NCBI GenBank assembly: GCA_937128785.1
Contig: CAKZMS010000459.1
Span: 1 to 7,418, forward strand
Length of the DNA stretch: 7,418 nt
Reading direction: 5' to 3'
From: an uncultured Opitutaceae bacterium
GTDB lineage: Bacteria > Verrucomicrobiota > Verrucomicrobiia > Opitutales > Opitutaceae
Made by a program: the position numbers and the translations under genes. Under the pieces are notes generated by a model. The model was not told the origin of the DNA. It worked only from the letters and a program-made list of their open reading frames with translations, and did not search any database. Positions 1 through 6,436 of this stretch are shown one piece after another (positions within the stretch are counted from its first letter, which is position 1; each line of letters begins with the position of its first letter).

Positions 1-2
1 AA

Positions 3-1214
3 TCATTAGAGATTTCCCGCGACCGTTATGCTGATGGCCTGCAAGGCTTTTGGCTGGCGCAGTGCATTGCCAACTGGACGGGCCTCATCACCGAAATGGA
101 CAAGGTTGAGCCACCGTTCTACACGGATGAGAACTGGGGTGGACCTGATGAGCCCAACATCTGGGGCGGCTCAGGGCTCTCGCCGACGATCGACTTCTTC
201 CTGGTCAAGGAAGGCGACGTATGGGGCGCGGATGACGATACCGACCTCGAATACATGTATCAGCATCTGCACGAGGCGAACGCGGTTTCGAAACTGGATG
301 CCGGTCACATTCAGGGTGGCTGGCTCAATCACCTATGGTCCGACAACTACAACGAAGACGGCCAAAACTATCTGTGGGTCTCCAACGAAAACGCCTTTGA
401 GCTGATGCGGAAAGGTCACCTCCCTCCCGAAACCAGCGACCCCGAATTGAACCCGGGCTTCGACATGATCGATGCCCAATTGACCACGGAGATTTTTGGG
501 CTGTTCGCTCCCGGGCGTCCGGATGCGGCGTTGGACCTGGCCCATCTGCCGGTGCGCACCACGGCGCGGGCCAACGCCGAGGCGGCCGCCAATTTCTACA
601 TCATCATGCATGCGCTGGCCGCCACGGTGGATCCTTCCCAACCGTTGAAGGACGAGGTCTTCGCGCTGGCCGCGGAAGCACGCGAGCGCACGCCTGACGA
701 CACCATCATTGCGAGCATGTATGACTTCATCAAAGCCAAGTATGACGCCAACCCCGACACGCTGGATTGGGAGCAAGCGCGGGATGCGCTTTACGAGGAC
801 TACCAGCTTGGTGGTCGGGATGGTTACGTCTACGCGGAGTCCTTCGATGCGGCGATCAACTTTGGCGCCAGCATGGTGAGTCTCTTCTACGGCGAAGGGG
901 ACTTACAGCGCACCATCCAGATCGGTGCGTTGGCCGGTTGGGATTCGGACAACCCGACGGCGACGTGGGCGGGGCTGCTCGGCTTCATCTTGGGCCGCAG
1001 CGGCGTGGAGGAGGTCTTTGGCGATGACCTTTCGGAGACCTATTGGATCCTGCGCACCCGTCGGAATTTCCCCGACCGCACGCCTGATCTCGAAGGGGAG
1101 GACACCTTCCCGTTGATGGCCGAGCGGGGATTGGCAATTATCGATAGAATAGTGGTCGAGCAATTGGGCGGTAAGGTCGACGGTGACATCTGGGTGGTCC
1201 CGGCAGTTGATTAA
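3..1214 (+). CDS. ADP-ribosylglycohydrolase family protein, 5'-truncated by window edge
   Basis: The reading frame is open from the left edge, so the true start lies outside; 403 residues are visible. Proteins of the ADP-ribosylglycohydrolase (DraG/ARH) fold use two metal ions held by an N-terminal T/D-D-D-T motif and a C-terminal G-x-D-x-D motif to cleave ADP-ribose or related N/O-glycosidic bonds. Both are visible: ADDDTD at bases 228-245 and GWDSDNPTA at 936-962, the latter followed by the usual small-residue helix (AGLLGFILG). The start of the domain is also recognisable (DRYADGLQGFWLA, bases 18-56), so probably only a short N-terminal part or a signal peptide is missing. The second motif departs from the common GGDTDT form, so substrate or activity may differ from true ADP-ribosyl hydrolases. 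The stop codon is at 1212-1214, and the next gene follows on the same strand after 53 bp. Family assignment is fairly firm; the substrate is unknown. Confidence 0.85.
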   Translation, partial: SLEISRDRYADGLQGFWLAQCIANWTGLITEMDKVEPPFYTDENWGGPDEPNIWGGSGLSPTIDFFLVKEGDVWGADDDTDLEYMYQHLHEANAVSKLDAGHIQGGWLNHLWSDNYNEDGQNYLWVSNENAFELMRKGHLPPETSDPELNPGFDMIDAQLTTEIFGLFAPGRPDAALDLAHLPVRTTARANAEAAANFYIIMHALAATVDPSQPLKDEVFALAAEARERTPDDTIIASMYDFIKAKYDANPDTLDWEQARDALYEDYQLGGRDGYVYAESFDAAINFGASMVSLFYGEGDLQRTIQIGALAGWDSDNPTATWAGLLGFILGRSGVEEVFGDDLSETYWILRTRRNFPDRTPDLEGEDTFPLMAERGLAIIDRIVVEQLGGKVDGDIWVVPAVD

Positions 1215-1267
1215 TCTCGGGCGGCGCTGACTTGCGGCCAGCGCAACCTGCGATAGCTTCTCGCCTC

Positions 1268-1978
1268 ATGGCCGATTCCCCCCAGCCTGCCAAGGACCTT
1301 CCCCCTCCCCCGCCGGAGGAGAAAACCGTCGTAGTTGAAAATCAGATACGACGGCTGAATTGGTCATTGGTGGTGGATGCCACCCTGGGCGTTTTCAACG
1401 CCGAGCGTGGCTTCTGGTTTACGCTGCGTGGATTCGTGACGAACCCCTCGGCTGCTTTTCGGGGTTACCTGGGAGAGGACCGAATGCGTTACAGCAATCC
1501 GCTGAAGATGGTGATCTTCCTCTCCGCCCTGACCACGTTTGTCATGCACCAGTTGCAGGCGCTCGAATTGATCGAAATTGGTGCAGTGCGGGGCGAGCGG
1601 ACTCCGGAAGAAGAGGAGGTCGCCGCGTTCGCTCAACGTAATTACAATCTCCTGCTGCTTTCGACCCTGCCTCTCATGGCCTTGATCACACGTTTGTTTT
1701 ACTGGGGCAGGGTTTACAATTTCCTCGAGCATTTAGCGCTCAACGCCTTTCAGGTCAGCGTCATCACCGTCGCCTACTTTGTGATGCTGCCGACGATCGC
1801 GTTGTGGCCGGTAACCAACTTCGGGTATCTCGTGCTGGCACTCGTTTATCAGACCTGGCTTTACCGGCGGGTGCTTGGTCCGGGTTGGTTTCGGGCGACC
1901 GTGGCCACTTTGGTCGTGACCGTCGCTTACATCGGAACGATGTCAGCCCTCGGAACGTTCTTGGTTTCGGCTTTCTAG
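1268..1978 (+). CDS. DUF3667-type integral membrane protein
   Basis: This 236-aa protein has a proline-rich cytoplasmic N-terminus (PPPPP at residues 12-16), an amphipathic stretch, then about five hydrophobic segments near residues 79-96, 127-142, 156-180, 184-200 and 208-234. The order of a GFxTxP element (55-60), a YLGEDRxRYxNPL element (67-79) and an NFLEHL element (151-156) matches my memory of the DUF3667 family, whose function is unknown. Many members begin with a CxxC zinc-ribbon; this one has none, so it is a short form. ATG 1268 is preferred because the in-frame TTG at 1232 would add 12 residues of non-conserved appearance; neither start has a Shine-Dalgarno sequence. It lies 53 bp after the ADP-ribosylglycohydrolase-like gene on the same strand and could be co-transcribed with it. 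Its stop codon is only 20 bp from that of the convergent alpha/beta hydrolase gene. Confidence 0.8.
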   Translation: MADSPQPAKDLPPPPPEEKTVVVENQIRRLNWSLVVDATLGVFNAERGFWFTLRGFVTNPSAAFRGYLGEDRMRYSNPLKMVIFLSALTTFVMHQLQALELIEIGAVRGERTPEEEEVAAFAQRNYNLLLLSTLPLMALITRLFYWGRVYNFLEHLALNAFQVSVITVAYFVMLPTIALWPVTNFGYLVLALVYQTWLYRRVLGPGWFRATVATLVVTVAYIGTMSALGTFLVSAF

Positions 1979-1998
1979 CCCACTCAGCTTGGGAGGAT

Positions 1999-2862
1999 TC
2001 ATCGCCTTGCGACCTTAAGCGTCTGCCCGAACCAATCGATGGTCAGCGCGATGGCTCTTTCATCGTGCGAGCTGCTTGGGTCAAGGGTGTGAAAGATGTG
2101 ATCGGCGTTGCCGATGGTGACGATCTCTTCGGGGCTACCGTTGGCGGCGGCAAGGATTCGGCGATCGTAGTTGGTGACGTAATCTTCGGTCCCGCGGATG
2201 GTGAGCAGGGCGCCCCGATAGTCTCTGAGAGGACCAAAAAGCTCGTGGCCTTCCATCCCCTTGATGTGTTCTCGGGTAAGCACAAGGTCGGTCCAGGTTT
2301 GGTAGGTGGCTTCACCGGTTTCCAGAGCGCGGTGGATGATGGGTTTTAGCGCTTCGTTGGTGAAAAGATCGCCGGCCGGATCGGCCGACGTCGACCACAG
2401 CACCAGGCTATTGACCGCATCGGGGTTTCGACCCACAAGAGCCAACGACGTGGCGCCCCCGAGACTGAACCCTACCACGCCCATGGGCATGTCGGGGTGG
2501 CGTTTTTTTAGAAAAGCGAGGGCGGCCTCAGCGTCGGCGATTCGTCCGGCAAAAGTCGAGGTAAGTCGGTGGCCATTGCGTTCGCCCTCGCCGCGAAAGT
2601 CGATCCGCAGGGAGGCAATTCCATGGGCGGTCAAGACGGAGGCCAGTCGTTTGAACATATCACCTACTTCATCGCGTTGGCTGGCCCAACCGTGCAGCAA
2701 CAGCACCACCGCCTCGGCCGGTTGACCGGGAGCAGTGGTCAGGGTGCCTCTAACCCCGGACGCGACTGCGATCTCAAACTCCTCGATCTCGGTTGGACTC
2801 GCCTGCGCGGTGACGAGCAGGAAGGACAGGAAGACGATGCAGGTAGATCGCAGAGGAAGCAT
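1999..2862 (-). CDS. Secreted alpha/beta hydrolase (serine esterase/peptidase-like)
   Basis: This 287-aa protein has a Sec signal peptide (hydrophobic residues 8-19, likely cleavage after AQA at 21), so it should act in the periplasm or outside. The alpha/beta-hydrolase landmarks are in order: the oxyanion-hole segment LLHGWAS (55-61), the DFRGEGER turn (88-95), the nucleophile elbow GFSLGG (131-136, Ser133), the acid in GTEDYVT (Asp227) and the catalytic His in NADHIFH (His255, less likely His258). Overall it resembles the Hydrolase_4/S33 group that includes cinnamoyl/feruloyl-type carboxylesterases, but the substrate cannot be read from sequence. ATG 2862 is chosen over an upstream extension because it places the signal peptide at the N-terminus and has AGGA nine bases upstream. 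The gene follows the HD-hydrolase gene on the same strand after 59 bp and may be its operon partner. Confidence 0.85.
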   Translation of the reverse strand: MLPLRSTCIVFLSFLLVTAQASPTEIEEFEIAVASGVRGTLTTAPGQPAEAVVLLLHGWASQRDEVGDMFKRLASVLTAHGIASLRIDFRGEGERNGHRLTSTFAGRIADAEAALAFLKKRHPDMPMGVVGFSLGGATSLALVGRNPDAVNSLVLWSTSADPAGDLFTNEALKPIIHRALETGEATYQTWTDLVLTREHIKGMEGHELFGPLRDYRGALLTIRGTEDYVTNYDRRILAAANGSPEEIVTIGNADHIFHTLDPSSSHDERAIALTIDWFGQTLKVARR

Positions 2863-2921
2863 GGGCCAGGATCCTGACAATCCGTAGCAGCGACGCGAGC
2901 GTTCGGTGCGGTAAAACCGCC

Positions 2922-3467
2922 TCAGTTCAACGGCGCCAGAAACCGGATCAGATTGTTCACGTGTTCGTCGAGTTCGATGCCGAGGTGTTCGCAACCGGTG
3001 AAGATGGTGGCGCGGTCCACTTTGGCGGCGAAGCCCTTGTCCTTGATCTTCTTCTTAATCGACTTTGCTTTCATCTCGCCGTAGGCGATCGGGTTCATTT
3101 TACGGTAGGCATAAAAGATGCCGCAGAGTTCATCGGTCGCCAGCAGCGCAGCCGCGAGCGGCGTGCGGGGCAGGGCGTCGAAGCCATTGTAACCGTAGGC
3201 GTGAGCTTCGACGGCATGGATCAAATCCTCGGGGTAGTCCCATTGCGCAAACCAACCCAGCGATGGACGCGGGTGATCCTCGGGGTGCTCCTCGAAATCC
3301 AAGTCATGGAGCAAACCGGTGAGATACCAGAGGTCGGCATCCTGATCGAGATGGTGCGCGTAACCCTCCATGGCCGTGGCGACCATCAGGGCATGAAACC
3401 GTTGGTAGTCGTCCTGCACGTGAGATTCCAACAAGACCTGAGCATCGGTGCGCGCGGGGAGGGGCAT
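2922..3467 (-). CDS. HD-superfamily metal-dependent hydrolase
   Basis: This 181-aa cytoplasmic protein shows the metal-binding set of an HD hydrolase: His25 in RFHALM, the His54-Asp55 pair in GLLHDLDFEEHPEDH, His89 in EAHAYGY and Asp112 in ATDELCG. HD proteins typically act as phosphohydrolases on nucleotides or related phosphate esters. The GLLHDLD context, the TDELCG segment and the C-terminal KSIKKKIKDKGFAAKV block fit the COG2316-like predicted HD hydrolases of about 180-200 aa, whose substrate is unknown. ATG 3467 gives the family's expected N-terminus (ARTDAQVLLES after four residues). A GTG at 3524 in the same frame would add 19 residues without recognisable features. No Shine-Dalgarno sequence precedes either start, and a promoter-like pair ends 8 bases before ATG 3467, suggesting a leaderless message. 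It is transcribed before the secreted alpha/beta hydrolase. Confidence 0.85.
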   Translation of the reverse strand: MPLPARTDAQVLLESHVQDDYQRFHALMVATAMEGYAHHLDQDADLWYLTGLLHDLDFEEHPEDHPRPSLGWFAQWDYPEDLIHAVEAHAYGYNGFDALPRTPLAAALLATDELCGIFYAYRKMNPIAYGEMKAKSIKKKIKDKGFAAKVDRATIFTGCEHLGIELDEHVNNLIRFLAPLN

Positions 3468-3475
3468 GGCGAGGA

Positions 3476-3503
3476 GATATACCGTCGGCGGGGGCAATGT
3501 CCA
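3476..3503 (-). promoter_or_regulatory. Candidate promoter of the HD-hydrolase gene, leaderless arrangement
   Basis: On the minus strand TGGACA (plus bases 3498-3503) and TATATC (3476-3481) are separated by 16 bases, matching sigma-70 -35 and -10 hexamers at 5/6 and 4/6 positions. The -10-like box ends 8 bases before ATG 3467, so transcription would begin within a base or two of the start codon. This agrees with the lack of a Shine-Dalgarno sequence. It is a pattern match only; if GTG 3524 were the true start, the site would lie inside the gene. Confidence 0.35.
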
Positions 3504-3530
3504 GAGCCTCAAATTTGCGGCCACGAATGA

Positions 3531-3560
3531 CCAGCGATGGGCGAAAAGCGCCCGCGCTGG
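3531..3560. other. Two-part intergenic hairpin / inverted repeat
   Basis: CCAGCG (3531-3536) pairs with CGCTGG (3555-3560). Inside it, GGGCG (3539-3543) pairs with CGCCC (3549-3553) around an AAAAG loop, leaving a small asymmetric bulge (AT against G). Eleven pairs, mostly G-C, should form a stable structure on either strand. No T-run follows on either side, so a simple terminator is unlikely. Its place between two divergent genes fits an operator, a 5'-leader structure or a repeated palindromic element. Confidence 0.6.
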
Positions 3561-3575
3561 GGCAGCCGATCAGGC

Positions 3576-3603
3576 TTGGCCTAGGCCGCCAGTCGGATAG
3601 CAT
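3576..3603 (+). promoter_or_regulatory. Weak candidate promoter of the ribbon-helix-helix gene, overlapping a palindrome
   Basis: TTGGCC (3576-3581) and TAGCAT (3598-3603) are spaced by 16 bases and each match the sigma-70 consensus at 4 of 6 positions. The -35-like box overlaps GGCCTAGGCC (3578-3587), a perfect 10-bp palindrome that could be a binding site for a dimeric regulator, possibly the downstream ribbon-helix-helix protein itself. The promoter match is weak in a GC-rich background. Confidence 0.25.
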
Positions 3604-3617
3604 CAGTTAATCCCAAC

Positions 3618-3624
3618 AAGGAGG
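3618..3624 (+). promoter_or_regulatory. Strong Shine-Dalgarno sequence of the 90-aa gene
   Basis: AAGGAGG ends five bases before ATG 3630, an essentially perfect match to the 16S rRNA 3' end at good spacing. It fixes the start of this gene and is the only strong ribosome binding site in the window. Confidence 0.9.
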
Positions 3625-3629
3625 CTAAA

Positions 3630-3902
3630 ATGTCTGTAATCAGAGTGCATTTGGAACCTGCCGAGGCGCATGTGGTTGAGCGATTGGCTCATGCCCTGGC
3701 GGTGACCAAAGAAGACGTGGCCTATGCGGCCTTGGATCGAATGATGACCGAATCATTGGACCCCGAGGTTCAACGATATATCCGCGACAACAGTCGGGCT
3801 CGCAAAGCGAACCTGCCGCGGTGGGCCGACACGGAACGATCGGTGCACGCCTACGAAGGCGGCCCAGATGATCAGCCGGTCGAGCGCATCAAATATGAGT
3901 AG
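3630..3902 (+). CDS. Small ribbon-helix-helix-like protein, function unknown
   Basis: This 90-aa protein begins with a short predicted strand (SVIRVHLEP, residues 2-10), then two helices (about 11-25 and 26-43, with TKEDVAYAALDRMM in the second). This is the size and pattern of a CopG/Arc-type ribbon-helix-helix DNA-binding domain, which works as a dimer. The remaining ~45 residues are charged and probably extended (RDNSRARKANLPRW near 52-65, ending PVERIKYE), and I do not recognise them. Such proteins are often antitoxins, but no toxin gene adjoins it: the next gene downstream is convergent, and the upstream neighbour is a divergent HD hydrolase. A solitary regulator, possibly acting on the palindromes just upstream, is a reasonable guess. 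The strong Shine-Dalgarno sequence and a hairpin just after the stop suggest a compact, well-translated single-gene unit. Confidence 0.8.
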   Translation: MSVIRVHLEPAEAHVVERLAHALAVTKEDVAYAALDRMMTESLDPEVQRYIRDNSRARKANLPRWADTERSVHAYEGGPDDQPVERIKYE

Positions 3903-3917
3903 CCGCAGCGTGGTCTG

Positions 3918-3944
3918 ACCGAAGCGAGCGGCGATCGCTTCGGT
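3918..3944. terminator. Hairpin at the convergent junction, probable bidirectional terminator
   Basis: ACCGAAGCGA (3918-3927) and TCGCTTCGGT (3935-3944) form a perfect 10-bp stem with a 7-base loop. It begins 15 bp after the stop of the 90-aa gene and lies 36 bp beyond the stop of the convergent 800-aa gene. Its position is that expected for a shared terminator. The T-tract is poor on both strands, so termination could be inefficient or the hairpin may mainly protect 3' ends. Confidence 0.55.
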
Positions 3945-3980
3945 TCCCCATCCCTCTCAACCTAGATGCGAGGGCGGGTG

Positions 3981-6383
3981 CTACTCGTAGGTAAAGATAG
4001 CGGTGGCGGTGCAATCTTCGCTGGCCACCAAACGGACCCAGTGGGCACTGAAGCCAGCCGGGAACTCGAACGTTAGCGGGGACTCCCCGTCGAGTTCGAG
4101 GCTCTGATAGAGGTGATATCCCTGGTGGTCGAAATTCACTTCGAGCTGCAACGTCACTGGCCGGTCTGCGGATACCACCAGGGTCTTCCGATCGTATCCA
4201 GTCATAAGATACGAGTCGGACGGCTGGTGTGCTTTCACCTTCGTGTCTTTCCAGGGGCCGCCCACACCGATCGGCTTGCCCAGTTTCCACAGGTCGTCGA
4301 TGCCCCCGAACCAGAGGGCCTCGGCCCCGTTCGCGCTGCGGTAGATGTGGGGATCATTGGTTGCGGTGGTGCCCACTCCGCTCATGACCAGCAGACCGTT
4401 CCAGGTCGCGAAGTCGGCAATTTTCTTTCGGTGACTACTGATGGGACGAAGCTGCTGAAAGAGCGGTGGTTGGTGATTCGTCACCAGGGGCAGTTCATAA
4501 AAGGTCCCGTGAATATTGGCCAGTTCACGCTCGGACTGCACCTCGCGATAGGTCCGCGGCCACCCGAAGGTAAAGGGTTGATCGTAGGCGGTTGGACCCT
4601 TGGGCAGGCGCAACCTTTCACCGTGCGATTCCACAATGACTGACGCATCGTCGACGGTGAATTTGGGGGCCATGCTGAGATGCTCCTCGGTTTCCTCACC
4701 CAGCGATTCACCCGTCGCGAAATCGAAAGTGCCTTTGCGAAAGTCGAGCGTCCTTCCCTTTAAGTCAGTGACGGCGAGATCACGTGTATTGCGACGGGTA
4801 TACAAAGCTGATCCCGAGACCACCGGTTCGCCAATGTCGGCCAGTCCGGCGAACAGGGTTTCGCCTTCGATGGGGTCGCGGAAGTTGGCATCGGATAGGT
4901 GGAACGAAGCTGACCCGATGAAGTTATGGTCGGCCGTCAATCTCACCCATTGCGCCTCTAGTGATGAATCGAAAAAGTAGGGCAGGTAGCCGCTGACGGT
5001 TACCTCCTCATGCAATTCCCAGTGGCCAGTCCCGTGTTGATCGATCTCGATGGTGATGTTGACGGTTTGACCGTCGGTCACGGCCAAGTGTAGGAGGCGG
5101 CGAGTGAACCCGTTGATGAGAAAGGGCAGGCTGGGTTGGTGCACGGCCACGGCCTCGTGGCGCCAAGGCCCGCCGAAGCCGGTGCCCGGCCCCCAGCTTT
5201 CCAGATCTGCCATTGAGCCAAACCAGAGGTTGCTCTGGGGTTGGCCGGCCCGCGGGTTGCCTTGGATAGACGTTTCGTCCGTGGCGAGCACCAGTTGGCC
5301 ATTCCACGCCGTGAAATCGGGGATGTAGCGCAGGTGGCTACCGATGGGAGCGAGTCCGGCTGAGTCGGTGGAGGAGAACGTCGCAGGAAACTCAAAAAAC
5401 ATCCCGTGCATATCCATCATCCAGCGACCGTCGGCCACCTCGCGAATTCGCGGCCATTCCGTATACCAGCCGTGAATGGCGTCGTTGTTGAATGAAGCCT
5501 TGGGCAACAGGTAGGTATGCCACTTTCCGCCATCGAGAACTTTAAGTCGAAGCGCGCGCTCATCCCAACCGATGGCCCAAGCGGGGTTAGCATCATCGGC
5601 GTTTCCCCGCAGGCCGCCGGGACCGGTGACCTCGGTGTATTGCTTGCGCTCAATCACTTCCCAAGTATCGCCGTCCCAAGTCGCCAATACCCCGCGCTCG
5701 TCGGGAGACTTGGCCTTAATCCGCTGGAGGATGGCATCGGCTTCGGCCTCGGAAATTCCGTCTCGAAATGTGCCGCCAACGTGTTCGCCGTTGTTGGACA
5801 TGATCAACCGACCCTGGGCGGTAAAGGCCCCTTTCGCGTGCCAGCCCGGGACGGGTTTATGGAACAGTTTGGTGGCCTTGAGCGTGTGCACGTTCAGCTC
5901 CCAGATGTCCCCCTCCATCATCACTACATAGACCCGTTCAGCGGGGTGGGTCAGGTGCCGGGCAAAGGCGGTGATGCGACCGGGCATCGTTTGGGGCGAA
6001 ACGGTGCGGACGCCGCCCTCGGCATCGATGACGTGGTGCGCGATCAGCAGTTGGTTGGATTCCCGGTGAATCATACGCCCGGCCGGCGTGCCGCCGACGC
6101 TTTCCGGATGAATCGTCAGCTCCAGTGCCTCGTTGATCGAATACAGCTTGTGGTCACTGCCATAGGGTTCGTGGGCCGCGTAGTTGACCATCCATAGTCG
6201 GTCTGCCCAAGGCACGACTGCCCCGATGCCGCACTCGTTGAGCCGCCCGCGAAGGTCACCGTTGTCGGCGTAGGTGGTGAGGTGCGGATAGATCCCGCTG
6301 ATCTGGAGCGGGCTCGCTACCGTTGCCGTGGCTGGGCCGATCAGGACCAAAAGAGCGGCGTGGAGGAGGGCGCGAAGGGGCAT
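3981..6383 (-). CDS. Large Sec-exported protein of uncharacterised family with internally duplicated module
   Basis: This 800-aa protein has a Sec signal peptide (hydrophobic residues 9-18, likely cleavage after TVA at 23), so it is periplasmic, surface or released. The N-terminal part (about 24-270) has conserved-looking stretches such as GIGAVVPWADRLWMV (52-66), SVGGTPAGRMIHRESNQL (95-112) and WHAKGAFTAQGRL (181-193). I recall similar text in uncharacterised secreted proteins of Verrucomicrobiota, Planctomycetota and Bacteroidota. Frequent W-x-G/D turns and alternating hydrophobic strands suggest beta structure, possibly a propeller, but this is a guess. Residues 277-497 and 580-800 are diverged copies of one module. 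No catalytic motif is recognised. ATG 6383 is chosen because it puts the signal peptide at the N-terminus; the TTG at 6425 would add 14 residues, and there is no Shine-Dalgarno sequence. It follows the TIM-barrel gene by 83 bp, with a terminator-like hairpin between. Confidence 0.85.
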   Translation of the reverse strand: MPLRALLHAALLVLIGPATATVASPLQISGIYPHLTTYADNGDLRGRLNECGIGAVVPWADRLWMVNYAAHEPYGSDHKLYSINEALELTIHPESVGGTPAGRMIHRESNQLLIAHHVIDAEGGVRTVSPQTMPGRITAFARHLTHPAERVYVVMMEGDIWELNVHTLKATKLFHKPVPGWHAKGAFTAQGRLIMSNNGEHVGGTFRDGISEAEADAILQRIKAKSPDERGVLATWDGDTWEVIERKQYTEVTGPGGLRGNADDANPAWAIGWDERALRLKVLDGGKWHTYLLPKASFNNDAIHGWYTEWPRIREVADGRWMMDMHGMFFEFPATFSSTDSAGLAPIGSHLRYIPDFTAWNGQLVLATDETSIQGNPRAGQPQSNLWFGSMADLESWGPGTGFGGPWRHEAVAVHQPSLPFLINGFTRRLLHLAVTDGQTVNITIEIDQHGTGHWELHEEVTVSGYLPYFFDSSLEAQWVRLTADHNFIGSASFHLSDANFRDPIEGETLFAGLADIGEPVVSGSALYTRRNTRDLAVTDLKGRTLDFRKGTFDFATGESLGEETEEHLSMAPKFTVDDASVIVESHGERLRLPKGPTAYDQPFTFGWPRTYREVQSERELANIHGTFYELPLVTNHQPPLFQQLRPISSHRKKIADFATWNGLLVMSGVGTTATNDPHIYRSANGAEALWFGGIDDLWKLGKPIGVGGPWKDTKVKAHQPSDSYLMTGYDRKTLVVSADRPVTLQLEVNFDHQGYHLYQSLELDGESPLTFEFPAGFSAHWVRLVASEDCTATAIFTYE
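3984..4646 (-). repeat. Internal protein repeat, copy B of the 800-aa protein (residues 580-800)
   Basis: The matching landmarks are WPRTYREV (608-615), HGTF (625-628), FATWNG (658-663), LWFG (690-693), GGPW (708-711), HQPS (719-722) and WVRL (782-785). The copy ends at the C-terminus with a TAIFTY strand equivalent to SASFHL of copy A. Outside these landmarks identity is low, so the duplication is old. About 80 residues without obvious repeat (498-579) separate the copies. Confidence 0.85.
4893..5555 (-). repeat. Internal protein repeat, copy A of the 800-aa protein (residues 277-497)
   Basis: Landmarks shared with copy B, in the same order, are WPRIREV (310-316), HGMF (326-329), FTAWNG (357-362), LWFG (386-389), GGPW (404-407), HQPS (415-418) and WVRL (479-482). 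Each is 298-304 residues before its partner. The end of the module (about 430-497) reads as a beta-sandwich-like run ending in QWVRLTAD and an ASFHLS strand. Confidence 0.85.
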
Positions 6384-6413
6384 GGTGGGGTGGGGTAGAG
6401 TCGGGCTTTCAAA

Positions 6414-6436
6414 AACGCCGGCCAAAGCACGGCGTT
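6414..6436 (-). terminator. Terminator-like hairpin between the TIM-barrel gene and the 800-aa gene
   Basis: Read on the minus strand, AACGCCG and CGGCGTT form a perfect 7-bp stem around a 9-base loop. The descending arm runs straight into a T-run (CGGCGTTTTTG). It begins 30 bp after the stop of the TIM-barrel gene and ends about 30 bp before ATG 6383. This is the usual form of an intrinsic terminator, though short. Since the two genes otherwise look like one operon, it may attenuate rather than end transcription. Confidence 0.6.

Noticed and set aside
1224..1244. GCGCTG/CAGCGC hairpin between the ADP-ribosylglycohydrolase-like and DUF3667 genes
   Set aside because: Only six base pairs with a 9-base loop and no T-run; too weak in a GC-rich background to call a terminator.
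1804..2349. 181-codon plus-strand open frame overlapping the DUF3667 and alpha/beta hydrolase genes
   Set aside because: It runs across the end of one gene and antisense through another whose catalytic motifs are clear. It has no ribosome binding site and no recognisable domain.
2908..2920. GCGGT-AAA-ACCGC mini-hairpin just after the HD-hydrolase stop
   Set aside because: A five-pair stem with a three-base loop and no T-run on the coding strand; likely chance, and the following gene seems to be co-transcribed.
2961..3530. 189-codon plus-strand open frame antisense to the HD hydrolase
   Set aside because: The minus-strand frame carries the complete HD metal-ligand set; the antisense translation has no coherent pattern.
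3304..3603. 99-codon minus-strand frame reaching into the divergent intergenic region
   Set aside because: Two thirds overlap the HD-hydrolase gene in another frame, its composition is Arg/Pro-rich as expected of a shadow, and it has no ribosome binding site.
3630..3980. Toxin-antitoxin module
   Set aside because: The 90-aa protein looks antitoxin-like, but no toxin frame accompanies it on the same strand; the downstream sequence is only a hairpin and the end of a convergent gene.
5517..6197. 226-codon open frame on the plus strand, antisense to the 800-aa gene
   Set aside because: It lies wholly within a well-supported gene on the other strand. Its translation shows no domain pattern, and GC-rich genes commonly leave such antisense frames open.
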